Shown here in pieces: positions 1 through 7,787 of a stretch of 63,574 nucleotides of DNA. Position 1 is the first letter of the stretch; every line of letters begins with the position of its first letter. Position numbers and translations under genes: made by a program. Origin of the DNA: a virus; the IMG/VR virus record IMGVR_UViG_3300046777_002930, positions 1-63,574 of that record, one strand, 5' to 3'. Below the pieces are notes generated by a model. It did not search any database, was not told where the DNA came from, and saw only the letters and a program-made list of their open reading frames with translations.

Positions 1-2
1 AT

Positions 3-248
3 CTTGGAGTGATTAGTCATTTTCCTAGTCAAAATTATTTATATAAAATATTAAAAATAAACGACAATACTACAGAAAGTCAATTTTCAGCAATTTCTAC
101 TAATCATCAAGAATATCTAAACGAGTTATTTTCTAATTTAGTAGAAGATAATAAACCTTCTTATGAGGTACTTGAAATCTCAATAGAAGAGATTGAGACC
201 AGATTCAAAGAAATATCTGATTTTTTTTCTAGCCTTAAAAATATTTAA
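3..248 (+). CDS. hypothetical protein, 5' end outside window
   Basis: The reading frame is open to the left edge of the window, so the true start is missing; a GTG at position 9 is only the first possible start codon inside the window. The visible 81 residues are acidic and mainly helical in character, with no motif I recognise. It ends with TAA 89 bases before the next gene, which has its own promoter. Function unknown. Confidence 0.55.
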   Translation, partial: LGVISHFPSQNYLYKILKINDNTTESQFSAISTNHQEYLNELFSNLVEDNKPSYEVLEISIEEIETRFKEISDFFSSLKNI

Positions 249-301
249 ATTATTTAATTTAAATGAATATATATTCTTTTTTTGAGCCAGTCGAGTTAAG
301 C

Positions 302-330
302 TTGACAGGCGAATAAAATTTTGGCATTAT
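302..330 (+). promoter_or_regulatory. sigma70-type promoter, leaderless start
   Basis: TTGACA at 302-307, 17 bp spacer, CATTAT at 325-330. The ATG of the next gene begins 6 nt after the -10 box, so transcription probably starts at the ATG itself. Same architecture as the promoters in the 15-37 kb region. Confidence 0.65.
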
Positions 331-336
331 GGTTTT

Positions 337-582
337 ATGCCAACCAAAAGCCAATACCAAGTCAAACAACTCCGCAAAAAAGCGGACGCGCAGCTTATCG
401 CGAAAGCATCTCGCCGCCTAAGCTCTACTCCCATTAAGCAATGGAGTCTCACCTATATCAATAATACAAAGGCGCAAGTCGGCTCCTCTACAACTATCGA
501 AGCAAAGGACTATATTCAAGCCCTTGAACACGCACTGTACGCCGCTGGTTTTTTCCTTGAAAAGGAATCAAAAAAGGCATAG
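337..582 (+). CDS. small hypothetical protein, EA-x-QA-x-AL-x-LGW family
   Basis: 81 residues, basic N-terminal half. The C-terminal part (IEAKDYIQALEHALYAAGFF) resembles the proteins at 3154-3384 and 22849-23019, which have EAMSYEQALEEALDKLGWV and EAENENDAAFNALNSLGWA at the same place. I infer a small paralogous domain family. The ATG was chosen because it sits directly downstream of a strong promoter. Function unknown. Confidence 0.7.
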   Translation: MPTKSQYQVKQLRKKADAQLIAKASRRLSSTPIKQWSLTYINNTKAQVGSSTTIEAKDYIQALEHALYAAGFFLEKESKKA

Positions 583-603
583 ACTTTCTTAAACGCGATT
601 TAA

Positions 604-674
604 GTCTCAATCGTTCAACGGATAGGACAGATCTCTTCTAAAGATCTAATGCAGGTTCGATTCCTGCTTGAGAC
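604..674 (+). tRNA. tRNA-Arg(TCT)
   Basis: Complete cloverleaf: acceptor GTCTCAA (604-610) with TTGAGAC (668-674), D stem GTTC/GGAC, anticodon stem GATCT/AGATC with loop CTTCTAA (anticodon TCT), T arm GCAGG-TTCGATT-CCTGC. CCA is not encoded. It reads AGA, the dominant Arg codon in the AT-rich late genes of this window. Its 3' part overlaps the end of the HNH gene on the other strand. Confidence 0.92.
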
Positions 675-1030
675 ATTTTTTTATGTCTTAACCGATGACA
701 ATTAGAACAAAGTAGATCACACTTATCTAATTCATTAATAATTTTATTCCAAGCTTTTATTCTTAGTTTTTTCCAATTCGATTCTTTTATAGCTGGATCT
801 ACATGGTGAAAATCAAAAATACATGAATCACTATCAGGGTAAGTTAAATCACAATCTTTACATTTAGAGCCTTTATATTCTATTGCTTTTTTCTTAGTTT
901 TAGCCCATCTTTCGCAACAATACAAATTAAAACATTTTTTACATTGAGATGAACCATTTTTTCTGTCTTTTTTTTGATAAAAATCATCTATTTCTTTTTC
1001 CTTATAACAATTCGAACAAATTTTTTTCAT
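638..1030 (-). CDS. HNH endonuclease inside the tRNA cluster
   Basis: 130 residues. Two zinc-ribbon pairs near the N terminus (CSNC, CKKC) and a third CKDC, followed by the HNH core DFHHVDP and the closing CSNCHRLRH. Such small HNH proteins are homing-type nucleases common in phages. The ATG at 1030 is chosen because upstream in-frame sequence runs through tRNA-Leu. The last dozen codons (after HKK) are the antisense of tRNA-Arg, so the C terminus was probably acquired on insertion. Target site unknown. Confidence 0.85.
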   Translation of the reverse strand: MKKICSNCYKEKEIDDFYQKKDRKNGSSQCKKCFNLYCCERWAKTKKKAIEYKGSKCKDCDLTYPDSDSCIFDFHHVDPAIKESNWKKLRIKAWNKIINELDKCDLLCSNCHRLRHKKMSQAGIEPALDL

Positions 1031-1124
1031 ATAAAATCTTAAGGATAGATACACTTTTTCTATCCAATTTGGTTGACAAATTAGTAAATATTTGGTAGTA
1101 TAATTTAAGTCAGAAGTAAAATAA

Positions 1125-1210
1125 GCCCTCATGATGAAACTTGGTAAACATTTTCGACTTAAAATCGAATGCCTTCGGGCTTCCCGGTTCGAGTCCGGGT
1201 GGGGGTACCA
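1125..1210 (+). tRNA. tRNA-Leu(TAA)
   Basis: Class II tRNA. Acceptor GCCCTCA (1125-1131) pairs with TGGGGGT (1200-1206) including GU pairs; anticodon stem TTCGA/TCGAA with loop CTTAAAA (anticodon TAA); variable arm TGCCTTCGGGCT; T arm CCCGG-TTCGAGT-CCGGG; A73 and encoded CCA (1208-1210). 86 nt. Confidence 0.93.
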
Positions 1211-1218
1211 ATTTAAAA

Positions 1219-1312
1219 GCAAGGTTAGTATAACTGGAAGTACCGACAGACTTATAATCTGTGTGCCCTAGATGTGGGCCGAGCGTGGGTTCGATTCCCA
1301 CACCTTGCACCA
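1219..1312 (+). tRNA. class II tRNA with UAU anticodon (Ile codon AUA?)
   Basis: Acceptor GCAAGGT/ACCTTGC is perfect, T arm GTGGG-TTCGATT-CCCAC is perfect, and A73 plus CCA are encoded (1309-1312). The anticodon stem ACAGA/TCTGT encloses loop CTTATAA, giving anticodon TAT at 1253-1255. The variable region is 22 nt with a GCCC/GGGC stem, so this is a class II tRNA, as normally seen only for Leu, Ser and bacterial Tyr. UAU should read AUA (Ile); the amino acid is uncertain. See findings. Confidence 0.8.
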
Positions 1313-1317
1313 ATTTC

Positions 1318-1390
<73 letters not shown>

Positions 1391-1394
1391 CGTT

Positions 1395-2393
1395 TTAATC
1401 TAAACTATTTATTTTAACCATTACTTGCTTTACAGCCATCCACATGTCTAAATATTTATAACTAGCAAGTCTTCCTAAAAACAAAACATCGCTTTCCGCT
1501 TGTATTAATTTTTTATAATTTGAATAAATAGACATGCCTTCACCAAAATCTTTTGGATATATTGGATCATTGGTATTATCATGTTCTTCTGGATAATCTC
1601 TTGTTAGTATAGTATAAGGTAAATTTTCATTCAAATATACCGAGTTATCCATTGTTCTATTAAATAGCAATTCGTTGCATTCATTTATAACGGATCCTTT
1701 TTCCCAAGAAAAGTTTTCGTCTTTCTTAACTTTGTAATGCTCAAAGCGTAAAGACCTATAAGGTAACTTTCCGAACTGGAAGCTGTAAAATTCATCAGGC
1801 TTTCCGGTATAAATCATTTTGTCGCATTTTATTTTTTTATATTCTTCCTTACTAACGCCAACATTAACTTTTATGCCATCTAGCATATTTTTAAACATCT
1901 CAGTATAGCCATTGGCAGGTATCCCTTGATATTTATCAGTAAAATATCTTTCATCCCAGTTGTCTCTTTTCGTCGGCACTCTTCCAGATATAGAAGCAGG
2001 TAAATCTTCCCATTTAATGCCCCAATGTCTTTCTGAATATTTTCTAAATATTAATTCTTTAATTTCTTCTGGCGAAAGATCTCTACCTATCTGTTCTCTA
2101 GTTTTATAATTGTATGGAATAGAAATTAAACCAATGTTGGTATTAGCTCTTACTTTGTGTTCATAGTTATTAAAAGACGTATATCTATTGAGAAATTCCC
2201 AAACGTCTTCGTCATTTGTGTGGAATATATGAGACCCATATTTATGGACAGTTATGCCATCTTGTTTTTCGTCGTAACAATTTCCACCAATATGGCTTCT
2301 TGTTTCAAAAATTTCGACATCATGCCCTTTATCTTTCAATAGCACGGCAGCTGTTATTCCAGAAAGTCCGCATCCTATTATATTTACTTTCAT
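1395..2393 (-). CDS. glf: UDP-galactopyranose mutase
   Basis: FAD flavoenzyme that converts UDP-galactopyranose to UDP-galactofuranose. 332 residues against about 370 for bacterial Glf. N-terminal FAD-binding GCGLSG (residues 7-12), GGNCYD (about 36-41) and YGSHIFHT (about 52-59); then the substrate region GRVPTKRDNWDERYF and YQGIPANGYT. The C-terminal LPYTILTRDYPEEH differs from the usual TRI-x-E segment, so activity is likely but not certain. Last gene of the 12 kb minus-strand glycan operon, 10 bp after the methyltransferase. It would supply Galf donors to the neighbouring transferases. Confidence 0.9.
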   Translation of the reverse strand: MKVNIIGCGLSGITAAVLLKDKGHDVEIFETRSHIGGNCYDEKQDGITVHKYGSHIFHTNDEDVWEFLNRYTSFNNYEHKVRANTNIGLISIPYNYKTREQIGRDLSPEEIKELIFRKYSERHWGIKWEDLPASISGRVPTKRDNWDERYFTDKYQGIPANGYTEMFKNMLDGIKVNVGVSKEEYKKIKCDKMIYTGKPDEFYSFQFGKLPYRSLRFEHYKVKKDENFSWEKGSVINECNELLFNRTMDNSVYLNENLPYTILTRDYPEEHDNTNDPIYPKDFGEGMSIYSNYKKLIQAESDVLFLGRLASYKYLDMWMAVKQVMVKINSLD

Positions 2394-2403
2394 TAGTTTA
2401 ATA

Positions 2404-3108
2404 TCATTTTCTAATTAAAAGACCAATTCCTAAATACGTACCGTGTACTGAATCATATTGATCTATAAATTCAAGATAATCAAACTTAGGATTATTTTTT
2501 ATCTCTTTCCAGAAATTAACTACGCCCGGACAAATATCATTTGAAATATCATGTAGTACTATATACTTAGTAAGTAGCATATTTTCAAATATACTAAAGT
2601 CGCTCTTAACTGCTTCATATCCATGATCTCCATCTATAAAAACCATATTAGGATTGATTATTCCGAAGTATCTCTTTATTGCCAAATCCTGTGATGATCC
2701 TTGTATATATTCGAAATTATGAACATCTGAATAAATTTGAAGTAATTCTGATTTATCAATAAGGTCACATGCGTAAGATTTTAAATTAGGATTTTTTTTT
2801 CTTAATATTTCATTATTAAATATGAATGTTCCTCCCCATCTACAACCGATTTCCAAGTAACTTTCTATTGATAAATTATATATATAGGAACCAAATTTTG
2901 ATAACTGATTAGGGTACTGCCAGATCTTTAACCCTTTGCCAAAAAAATCTGCCATTTCTATCGGCTGCTCATTAAGAGCTTCATTATTAAGGCCCAATTG
3001 AGGAATTAGTTTTTCTAAACCTACAGGCGAATAATCATTATTATTTTTTATTTTATCTATAGTGTTTACTATTTCTTTACTATTTATTTCTTTGTTTGAA
3101 ATACTCAT
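2404..3108 (-). CDS. SAM-dependent methyltransferase, Methyltransf_24-like
   Basis: 234 residues. Class I methyltransferase features: YLEIGCRWGGTF (motif I, about residue 84) and VFIDGDHGYEAVKSDF (about 158), typical of Methyltransf_24 / cephalosporin-hydroxylase-like proteins that sit in surface-sugar clusters. C-terminal VLHDI is also typical. In the glycan operon a role in O-methylation of a sugar is a reasonable inference, not shown. A GTGTA box lies directly upstream of the ATG. Confidence 0.8.
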   Translation of the reverse strand: MSISNKEINSKEIVNTIDKIKNNNDYSPVGLEKLIPQLGLNNEALNEQPIEMADFFGKGLKIWQYPNQLSKFGSYIYNLSIESYLEIGCRWGGTFIFNNEILRKKNPNLKSYACDLIDKSELLQIYSDVHNFEYIQGSSQDLAIKRYFGIINPNMVFIDGDHGYEAVKSDFSIFENMLLTKYIVLHDISNDICPGVVNFWKEIKNNPKFDYLEFIDQYDSVHGTYLGIGLLIRK

Positions 3109-3126
3109 ATATATAATATATTACAC
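3109..3126 (-). promoter_or_regulatory. GTGTA/TATA late-type promoter motif
   Basis: On the minus strand GTGTA (3126-3122) is followed by AATATATTATATAT running into the ATG at 3108. Matches the motif found before many structural genes here. Could give an internal start within the glycan operon. Confidence 0.45.
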
Positions 3127-3153
3127 CATTACCATAATAGCTAAATATATATT

Positions 3154-3384
3154 TTATTTTTTATTCCAAAGGGACATCATGTGCTCATCTCGATAGATTT
3201 CAGAACACGTTGCAGGAGAAACATCTTGGAACATACTATTATAAGGCTCGTTCCATTCTGATTGCATAACCCAACCCAATTTATCCAAGGCTTCTTCTAA
3301 AGCTTGTTCGTAGCTCATAGCTTCTAAATTAATTTGTTTGTTTGGATATTCTTTAGAAGTTATTTTATGGAATTGTCTTGGCAT
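3154..3384 (-). CDS. small hypothetical protein, EA-x-QA-x-AL-x-LGW family
   Basis: 76 residues. Carries LEAMSYEQALEEALDKLGWV, matching the proteins at 337-582 and 22849-23019. It is the only gene in the glycan operon with no evident sugar link. No catalytic motif visible. Function unknown. Confidence 0.65.
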   Translation of the reverse strand: MPRQFHKITSKEYPNKQINLEAMSYEQALEEALDKLGWVMQSEWNEPYNSMFQDVSPATCSEIYRDEHMMSLWNKK

Positions 3385-3436
3385 ATTATTATTTTTTTTG
3401 TTTTAGCGCAAACTTGCTTTTTGAAATGTTTTTCAT

Positions 3437-4156
3437 TCATAAAAGTAAAGTTTGTCCACCATAGTAGTTAATATAACTACCAATATATCTTTCTAGTCCG
3501 TGAGATAGTGTTCCGTTGTTAGCATAAATAAAATTCATTTCATTATATATTTCTAATTCTTTTCTTTTTAATAATAAATCTAAATATTTTTTAGAAACGG
3601 TAAAAATAGAACCAGCAATAAAAGTTAGCAATTCGCTCTCTGGTAAATCTAAAAGTGCGTTTAATTGTTTAAAAGTTTCAGAATTTTCTTTGGCGTATGG
3701 GTGATCAGGCGATTCCAATCTATAACTTTCACTAGAACCAACTAGATATAAATTGGAATTCTCTTCAAATAATTTTATTAGTTTTTGATAAGTTTGAACA
3801 TTTTTAATAAGGGGTAATAAAAGAGACAACATCCACTCAGAAGAATTTAGTCTATATCCATTTTTTTGATGAAAGGGTGCGCCGTGTCCCTTTTTCCCAT
3901 GTAGCTTCGTAACTGTTAGGTAATCTTTATTTTTTATTTTATCCAAAACATATAAAAATGGTCCAAAGTCCATCCCTTTGTTTTCTAATACAAATACTTC
4001 AGTTGCTTTAGATTTAATATCTTCGTAAAATTCGGTTTCTATATTGTTAACGGTAACATACAAATTTGCACTTTCATTCACAATATCTTTCAAATATTCC
4101 CAGAACATTGGCCAGTAATCTTGATAATATAAATGTAAAACAATACAATTCTTCAT
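3437..4156 (-). CDS. RgpF-like glycan assembly protein, copy 1
   Basis: 239 residues. VLHLYYQDYW at the N terminus, the ENKGMDFGPFLYVLD segment (about 58-72) and VTKLHGKKG (about 81-89) match the rhamnan synthesis protein F (RgpF) family, where the corresponding segments are lHlyypdlw, NrGrDigpfl and lkiHtKks. RgpF family proteins act in polysaccharide synthesis. Strongly similar over its full length to the neighbour at 4186-4905, so the two arose by tandem duplication. Probably a cytoplasmic glycosyltransferase-type enzyme. Confidence 0.75.
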   Translation of the reverse strand: MKNCIVLHLYYQDYWPMFWEYLKDIVNESANLYVTVNNIETEFYEDIKSKATEVFVLENKGMDFGPFLYVLDKIKNKDYLTVTKLHGKKGHGAPFHQKNGYRLNSSEWMLSLLLPLIKNVQTYQKLIKLFEENSNLYLVGSSESYRLESPDHPYAKENSETFKQLNALLDLPESELLTFIAGSIFTVSKKYLDLLLKRKELEIYNEMNFIYANNGTLSHGLERYIGSYINYYGGQTLLL

Positions 4157-4185
4157 AATTTTATAAAATAAACATATTATGTTAT

Positions 4186-4905
4186 TTATACGAGTTTTAT
4201 GGTACCACCTAAAGGTTCGACGGCCGCTGTAATTATTTGTTCAAGTAAATGAAATTCATTAAGAGGCGTACCTGTTTTATGAATGCTACTTTCGCTTAAA
4301 AATTCAAAAACTTCCATTTCTTTGCCTTTAAATAATAAATCTAAGTATTTTTTAGATAATACCATCATCGATCCAGAGATATGTTTATTGAGCGGGATAT
4401 GATGGGTAGATAGTAAATTTTCTATTAGCATTTTATTATCATTATCATGATTTTTTTTTCTAATAGGAAGGCTTAAATCCTGAGTCTTATAATACTCTCT
4501 AGCTCCGCATAAAAAAAGTTTTTCATCTTTTTCAAATAAAGAGCATATTTCTTGGTATTTATTCTTTGTTCCAATCAGAGGTAAATATAAACCCCTTCTC
4601 CATTGCTCTCCATACGTATGTGGCGTGTGTCGTAAGGATTTTTTTCCATGAAGTTTAGTAACCGTTAAATAATTTTTATTTTTAATTTTATCTAAAGTAT
4701 ATAAAAGCCCACCAAAAGACACCCCCTTCTCCTCTATAATATATACTTCTGTTGAATTATTTTTAATGTCTTTATACCACTCAGTCTCCATAGTATGAAC
4801 AGTTACATAAAGATCTGTATTTTCATCTTTGATGTCCTTTAAATACGACCAAAATTCCAGCCAAAGATCTTGATAGTATAGATGTAAAAAAATACAGTTT
4901 TTCAT
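4186..4905 (-). CDS. RgpF-like glycan assembly protein, copy 2
   Basis: 239 residues, the same length as copy 1. Shares IFLHLYYQDLW, EEKGVSFGGLLYTLDKIKNK and LTVTKLHGKKS with it; the C-terminal halves diverge more, which suggests different acceptor or donor preference. Starts with an ATGA overlap with the stop of the DUF5672 gene (4902-4905), so the pair is translationally coupled. Confidence 0.75.
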   Translation of the reverse strand: MKNCIFLHLYYQDLWLEFWSYLKDIKDENTDLYVTVHTMETEWYKDIKNNSTEVYIIEEKGVSFGGLLYTLDKIKNKNYLTVTKLHGKKSLRHTPHTYGEQWRRGLYLPLIGTKNKYQEICSLFEKDEKLFLCGAREYYKTQDLSLPIRKKNHDNDNKMLIENLLSTHHIPLNKHISGSMMVLSKKYLDLLFKGKEMEVFEFLSESSIHKTGTPLNEFHLLEQIITAAVEPLGGTIKLV

Positions 4906-5663
4906 AATTTTATAAAATGTTTTAAATTTTTGTATATATCTAAATCTATTTCATTCTCTGGATTATCAAGAAGATTTAAAAACTTGTCTTTTATAGGCTT
5001 GGGGTAAGCGCCATGAAAGCCAAATGTATAGTTAATCATAGAGAGAAACCCCCAAGCTGTAGCAAAAGTACTGGCAATATCTATAGGGGCAAATCGTATT
5101 CCTTTTTGTTCCAACTCTAATTTTTTGTAAATGCAAAGGAAAAAGTCTTCAGCAAGAGTATTATGTGTATAAATTTTATTAGGAGGATATTCTAATTTAG
5201 AACATTCTAATAGAAACTTTTTGCTTCTTAACGTGAAGCCACCGCATCCATTCATATAAGGAAGATTTTTGTGGTTTTCTCCGTTTTTTAATTGGTCATA
5301 AGCAAGTAGAGCATGTTCTGTTTCCCTTGGAACTAATGGAGCGCCAATATAATCCCAATCTAAAAAAGAATCACTCCAAGCAAATGGGTTTATTACAAAT
5401 CCATCAGGTTGGATTACAAGACAAAACTCCGTATCTATATATTTATATAATTCCTTAATACAAAAATAACTATAAGTATCTCTATTTTTTATATCGTACT
5501 CAATTAACTCTATGCCTTCATGTTCTTTAATTTTATTTTTTGTTGTTACGAGTATTTTTTTTGCAAAATTTATTCTTCTTGAACTATAATTTATAGCCTT
5601 AACGCTATTATCTGGATCTTTCCCATTAATTGATATTAATGTTACGTTATTTAAAGGTATCAT
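4902..5663 (-). CDS. DUF5672 family protein, glycosyltransferase-like
   Basis: 253 residues. Motifs in order: VIQPDGFVINP (about 93-103), DYIGAPLVP (about 112-120), MNGCGGFTLRS (about 146-156), AEDFFLCIYKK (about 178-188) and FGFHGAYP (about 224-231). This pattern is the DUF5672 signature, a family seen in glycan clusters and believed to be glycosyltransferase-like. ATGA overlaps on both sides (5660-5663 and 4902-4905) show tight coupling in the operon. Confidence 0.8.
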   Translation of the reverse strand: MIPLNNVTLISINGKDPDNSVKAINYSSRRINFAKKILVTTKNKIKEHEGIELIEYDIKNRDTYSYFCIKELYKYIDTEFCLVIQPDGFVINPFAWSDSFLDWDYIGAPLVPRETEHALLAYDQLKNGENHKNLPYMNGCGGFTLRSKKFLLECSKLEYPPNKIYTHNTLAEDFFLCIYKKLELEQKGIRFAPIDIASTFATAWGFLSMINYTFGFHGAYPKPIKDKFLNLLDNPENEIDLDIYKNLKHFIKL

Positions 5664-6709
5664 TTTCTAAATTCTTGTTTTCTTATTTCATTTCCTTTTA
5701 ATCTTTTACTTATAATATTTTTAGACCAATACGCATTTGATATACCATGACGACCTGTTGGATTTCCGGTAATATTAATGTCTAATTCACAATTTCTTGC
5801 TATAAATGGGACTAAACACATATTACTATCTAGATTTCCAATCAAAGCTTTAGACTCAAATAGAGCTTTATATATTTTAAAGCCATTTAAAAAATCTTTT
5901 ATAAAGTTTTCTTTAGATAGATCTTTGCTATGATTAGCCCATTTTTGAAAGATACATTCTCTCCAGTCATTCTTAGGAAGAACTTCTTCTTCATCATAAT
6001 ATATATTGAAGCTTAAATTGTTACTTAAGTTATAATCTTGCATTTTATTCAAAGCATCAATGTTGTCACAACAGATTACAATATTGTTTATGTTCGTTTT
6101 GTCTCTTAATTCTAAAGCATATTTAAAATAAACATCTACATCATAAAAGTCTGCCTCCGTAACCCAACCATCAACCTTATCCGTCCATCTAATATGGATT
6201 CCTATATAATTTCCGTTTAATTGCGATATTTTTTTAATGAACAAATTATTGTTTAAAAAGTTTTTAACGTATTCGGATGGAGTAGATATCTTTTTTATAA
6301 TTGAAGATTGGTATTCTTTAATCGATTTAAATTCAGACGGTAAAAATTTATCCCATCCACTATGACAGATATTTGGAAAAGATCTGTCTACTGAATTAAA
6401 ATCGTAAGTTACTAAAGAACTAGAAATTAATTTATAGTCTTCTGAAAATTCTAAAAGACAAGAATTGTTGTGATTAGCGTTTGAAAATTCTTTTTCAATA
6501 TATTTTATTAATTGTTCAGAAATTCCTTCATCGCTCATTGAAGAAAAATAATGAGATATTTTTGAGTCTACATCTGAATATATAGGAAATTTATTTTTAG
6601 TATATAAAAATTTGCAATTATTCATATCACAAAAAATTTTTCTGTACATACAGTGTGTTAGATGACTCCCAAATGGCCACCATAAATCTTTACAATATAA
6701 TATTTTCAT
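5660..6709 (-). CDS. GT23-like fucosyltransferase family protein
   Basis: 349 residues. YIGIHIRWTDKV (about 167-178) followed by TEADFYDVDVYF corresponds to the HVRRTDKVGTEA stretch of alpha-1,6-fucosyltransferases (FUT8, NodZ), which binds the GDP-sugar. A later ALIGNLDSNMCLVPF fits the family's acceptor-side motif. The donor in the family is GDP-L-fucose. The adjacent epimerase makes GDP-L-galactose, a close analogue, so an L-galactosyl transfer is a specific and testable inference. Confidence 0.7.
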   Translation of the reverse strand: MKILYCKDLWWPFGSHLTHCMYRKIFCDMNNCKFLYTKNKFPIYSDVDSKISHYFSSMSDEGISEQLIKYIEKEFSNANHNNSCLLEFSEDYKLISSSLVTYDFNSVDRSFPNICHSGWDKFLPSEFKSIKEYQSSIIKKISTPSEYVKNFLNNNLFIKKISQLNGNYIGIHIRWTDKVDGWVTEADFYDVDVYFKYALELRDKTNINNIVICCDNIDALNKMQDYNLSNNLSFNIYYDEEEVLPKNDWRECIFQKWANHSKDLSKENFIKDFLNGFKIYKALFESKALIGNLDSNMCLVPFIARNCELDINITGNPTGRHGISNAYWSKNIISKRLKGNEIRKQEFRK

Positions 6710-6736
6710 CGTTTTTCTTGTTTCAAGTAATTCTAC

Positions 6737-6754
6737 CGTGTATCAAATTACACG
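6737..6754. promoter_or_regulatory. perfect dyad CGTGTA-TCAAAT-TACACG
   Basis: A GTGTA box on each strand, forming a perfect 6+6 bp inverted repeat in the 70 bp gap upstream of the GT23-like gene. On the minus strand it lies about 40 bp before the ATG at 6709. Could be a bidirectional form of the late-type box or an RNA hairpin. Confidence 0.4.
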
Positions 6755-6779
6755 TTTTCTAATGGTGACGTATCAATTT

Positions 6780-7775
6780 TTAATACCCTGATTTATTTCC
6801 TATTTTTTTTATTTGATCAAAAATCCAAGCATAAGTTTTTTCTAACCCTTCTTCTAAAGAAATTGATGGTGCCCATCCAAGAACTTGTTTTATCATTGTG
6901 TTATCACTATTTCTTCCCCTTACACCTTGCGGAGCAGAAAGATTATATTTTCTTTTTACTTTTATACCAGCAATATTTTCAACGATGTCAACTAATTGGT
7001 TAATTGAAACCATTCTATCACTTCCTAAATTTAAAGGACGGTTATCTCCTTTTTCCCACATTAAATCCATTCCAGTAAGACAATCATCTATAAACATAAA
7101 CGAACGAGTCTGCTCACCATCTCCCCAAATTTCAATTTCATGTTTTCCACTAATTTTAGCTTCAATAATCTTTCTGCAAATTGCAGCTGGCGCTTTTTCC
7201 CTACCGCCTCTCCAAGTTCCATGAGGACCATAAACATTGTGGTATCTACAAACTCTAGTGTCTATTCCAAAGTCTTTTCCATAGTAACGAGTAAGAAGTT
7301 CACTAAACAACTTTTCCCAACCGTAACCATCATCCGGATTTGCAGGGAAAACATCTGACTCTTTAAGAGACTGAGATTGTTCATCCTTAATTGAAGATTG
7401 TAAAGCTGCTGGATATACGCATGCTGTTGAACTGTATAACACTTCTTTAATTCCAAAATCTCTTGCTGCCATAAGTATGTGTGTTTGTATCAAAACATTT
7501 TCCATACATAAAGCTTGATTATTCTCAACAAACCCCATCCCTCCCATATTACAAGCTAAGTTGTACACTCTATCAACGCCTTTTGCGACTTTATAGCAAT
7601 TGTGTTTTTCTTGTAAATTACAATCTGGGTAATTCTCTGCCTTATTAAAAACTTGATACCATTGTTCTATTGGTTTTATGTCTGCAGCAACTACTTCGTA
7701 TCCTTTAGATAAAAGATCTCTTACTAGATATCCAGCTATAAAACCTCCCGCTCCTGTTACTAATATTTTTTTCAT
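6780..7775 (-). CDS. GDP-mannose 3,5-epimerase
   Basis: 331 residues, extended SDR family. NAD-binding VTGAGGFIAGYL at the N terminus; NLACNMGGMGFVENN (about 72-86); SSTACVYP (about 115-122); catalytic YGWEK (about 150); HNVYGPHGTWRGGREKAPAA (about 180-199); QTRSFMFIDDC; and GVRGRNSDN near the C terminus. These blocks match plant and bacterial GDP-mannose 3,5-epimerase almost segment by segment. Product: GDP-L-galactose (or GDP-L-gulose). Unusual in a phage genome. Sits between the WcbI-like and GT23-like genes. Confidence 0.9.
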   Translation of the reverse strand: MKKILVTGAGGFIAGYLVRDLLSKGYEVVAADIKPIEQWYQVFNKAENYPDCNLQEKHNCYKVAKGVDRVYNLACNMGGMGFVENNQALCMENVLIQTHILMAARDFGIKEVLYSSTACVYPAALQSSIKDEQSQSLKESDVFPANPDDGYGWEKLFSELLTRYYGKDFGIDTRVCRYHNVYGPHGTWRGGREKAPAAICRKIIEAKISGKHEIEIWGDGEQTRSFMFIDDCLTGMDLMWEKGDNRPLNLGSDRMVSINQLVDIVENIAGIKVKRKYNLSAPQGVRGRNSDNTMIKQVLGWAPSISLEEGLEKTYAWIFDQIKKIGNKSGY

Positions 7776-7787
7776 AAATTTTTTTTA

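Noticed and set aside
1030-1313. Minus-strand frames through the tRNA genes
   Set aside because: Peptides such as GIEP-x-L are antisense tRNA translations; they have no start context and overlap structured RNA genes.
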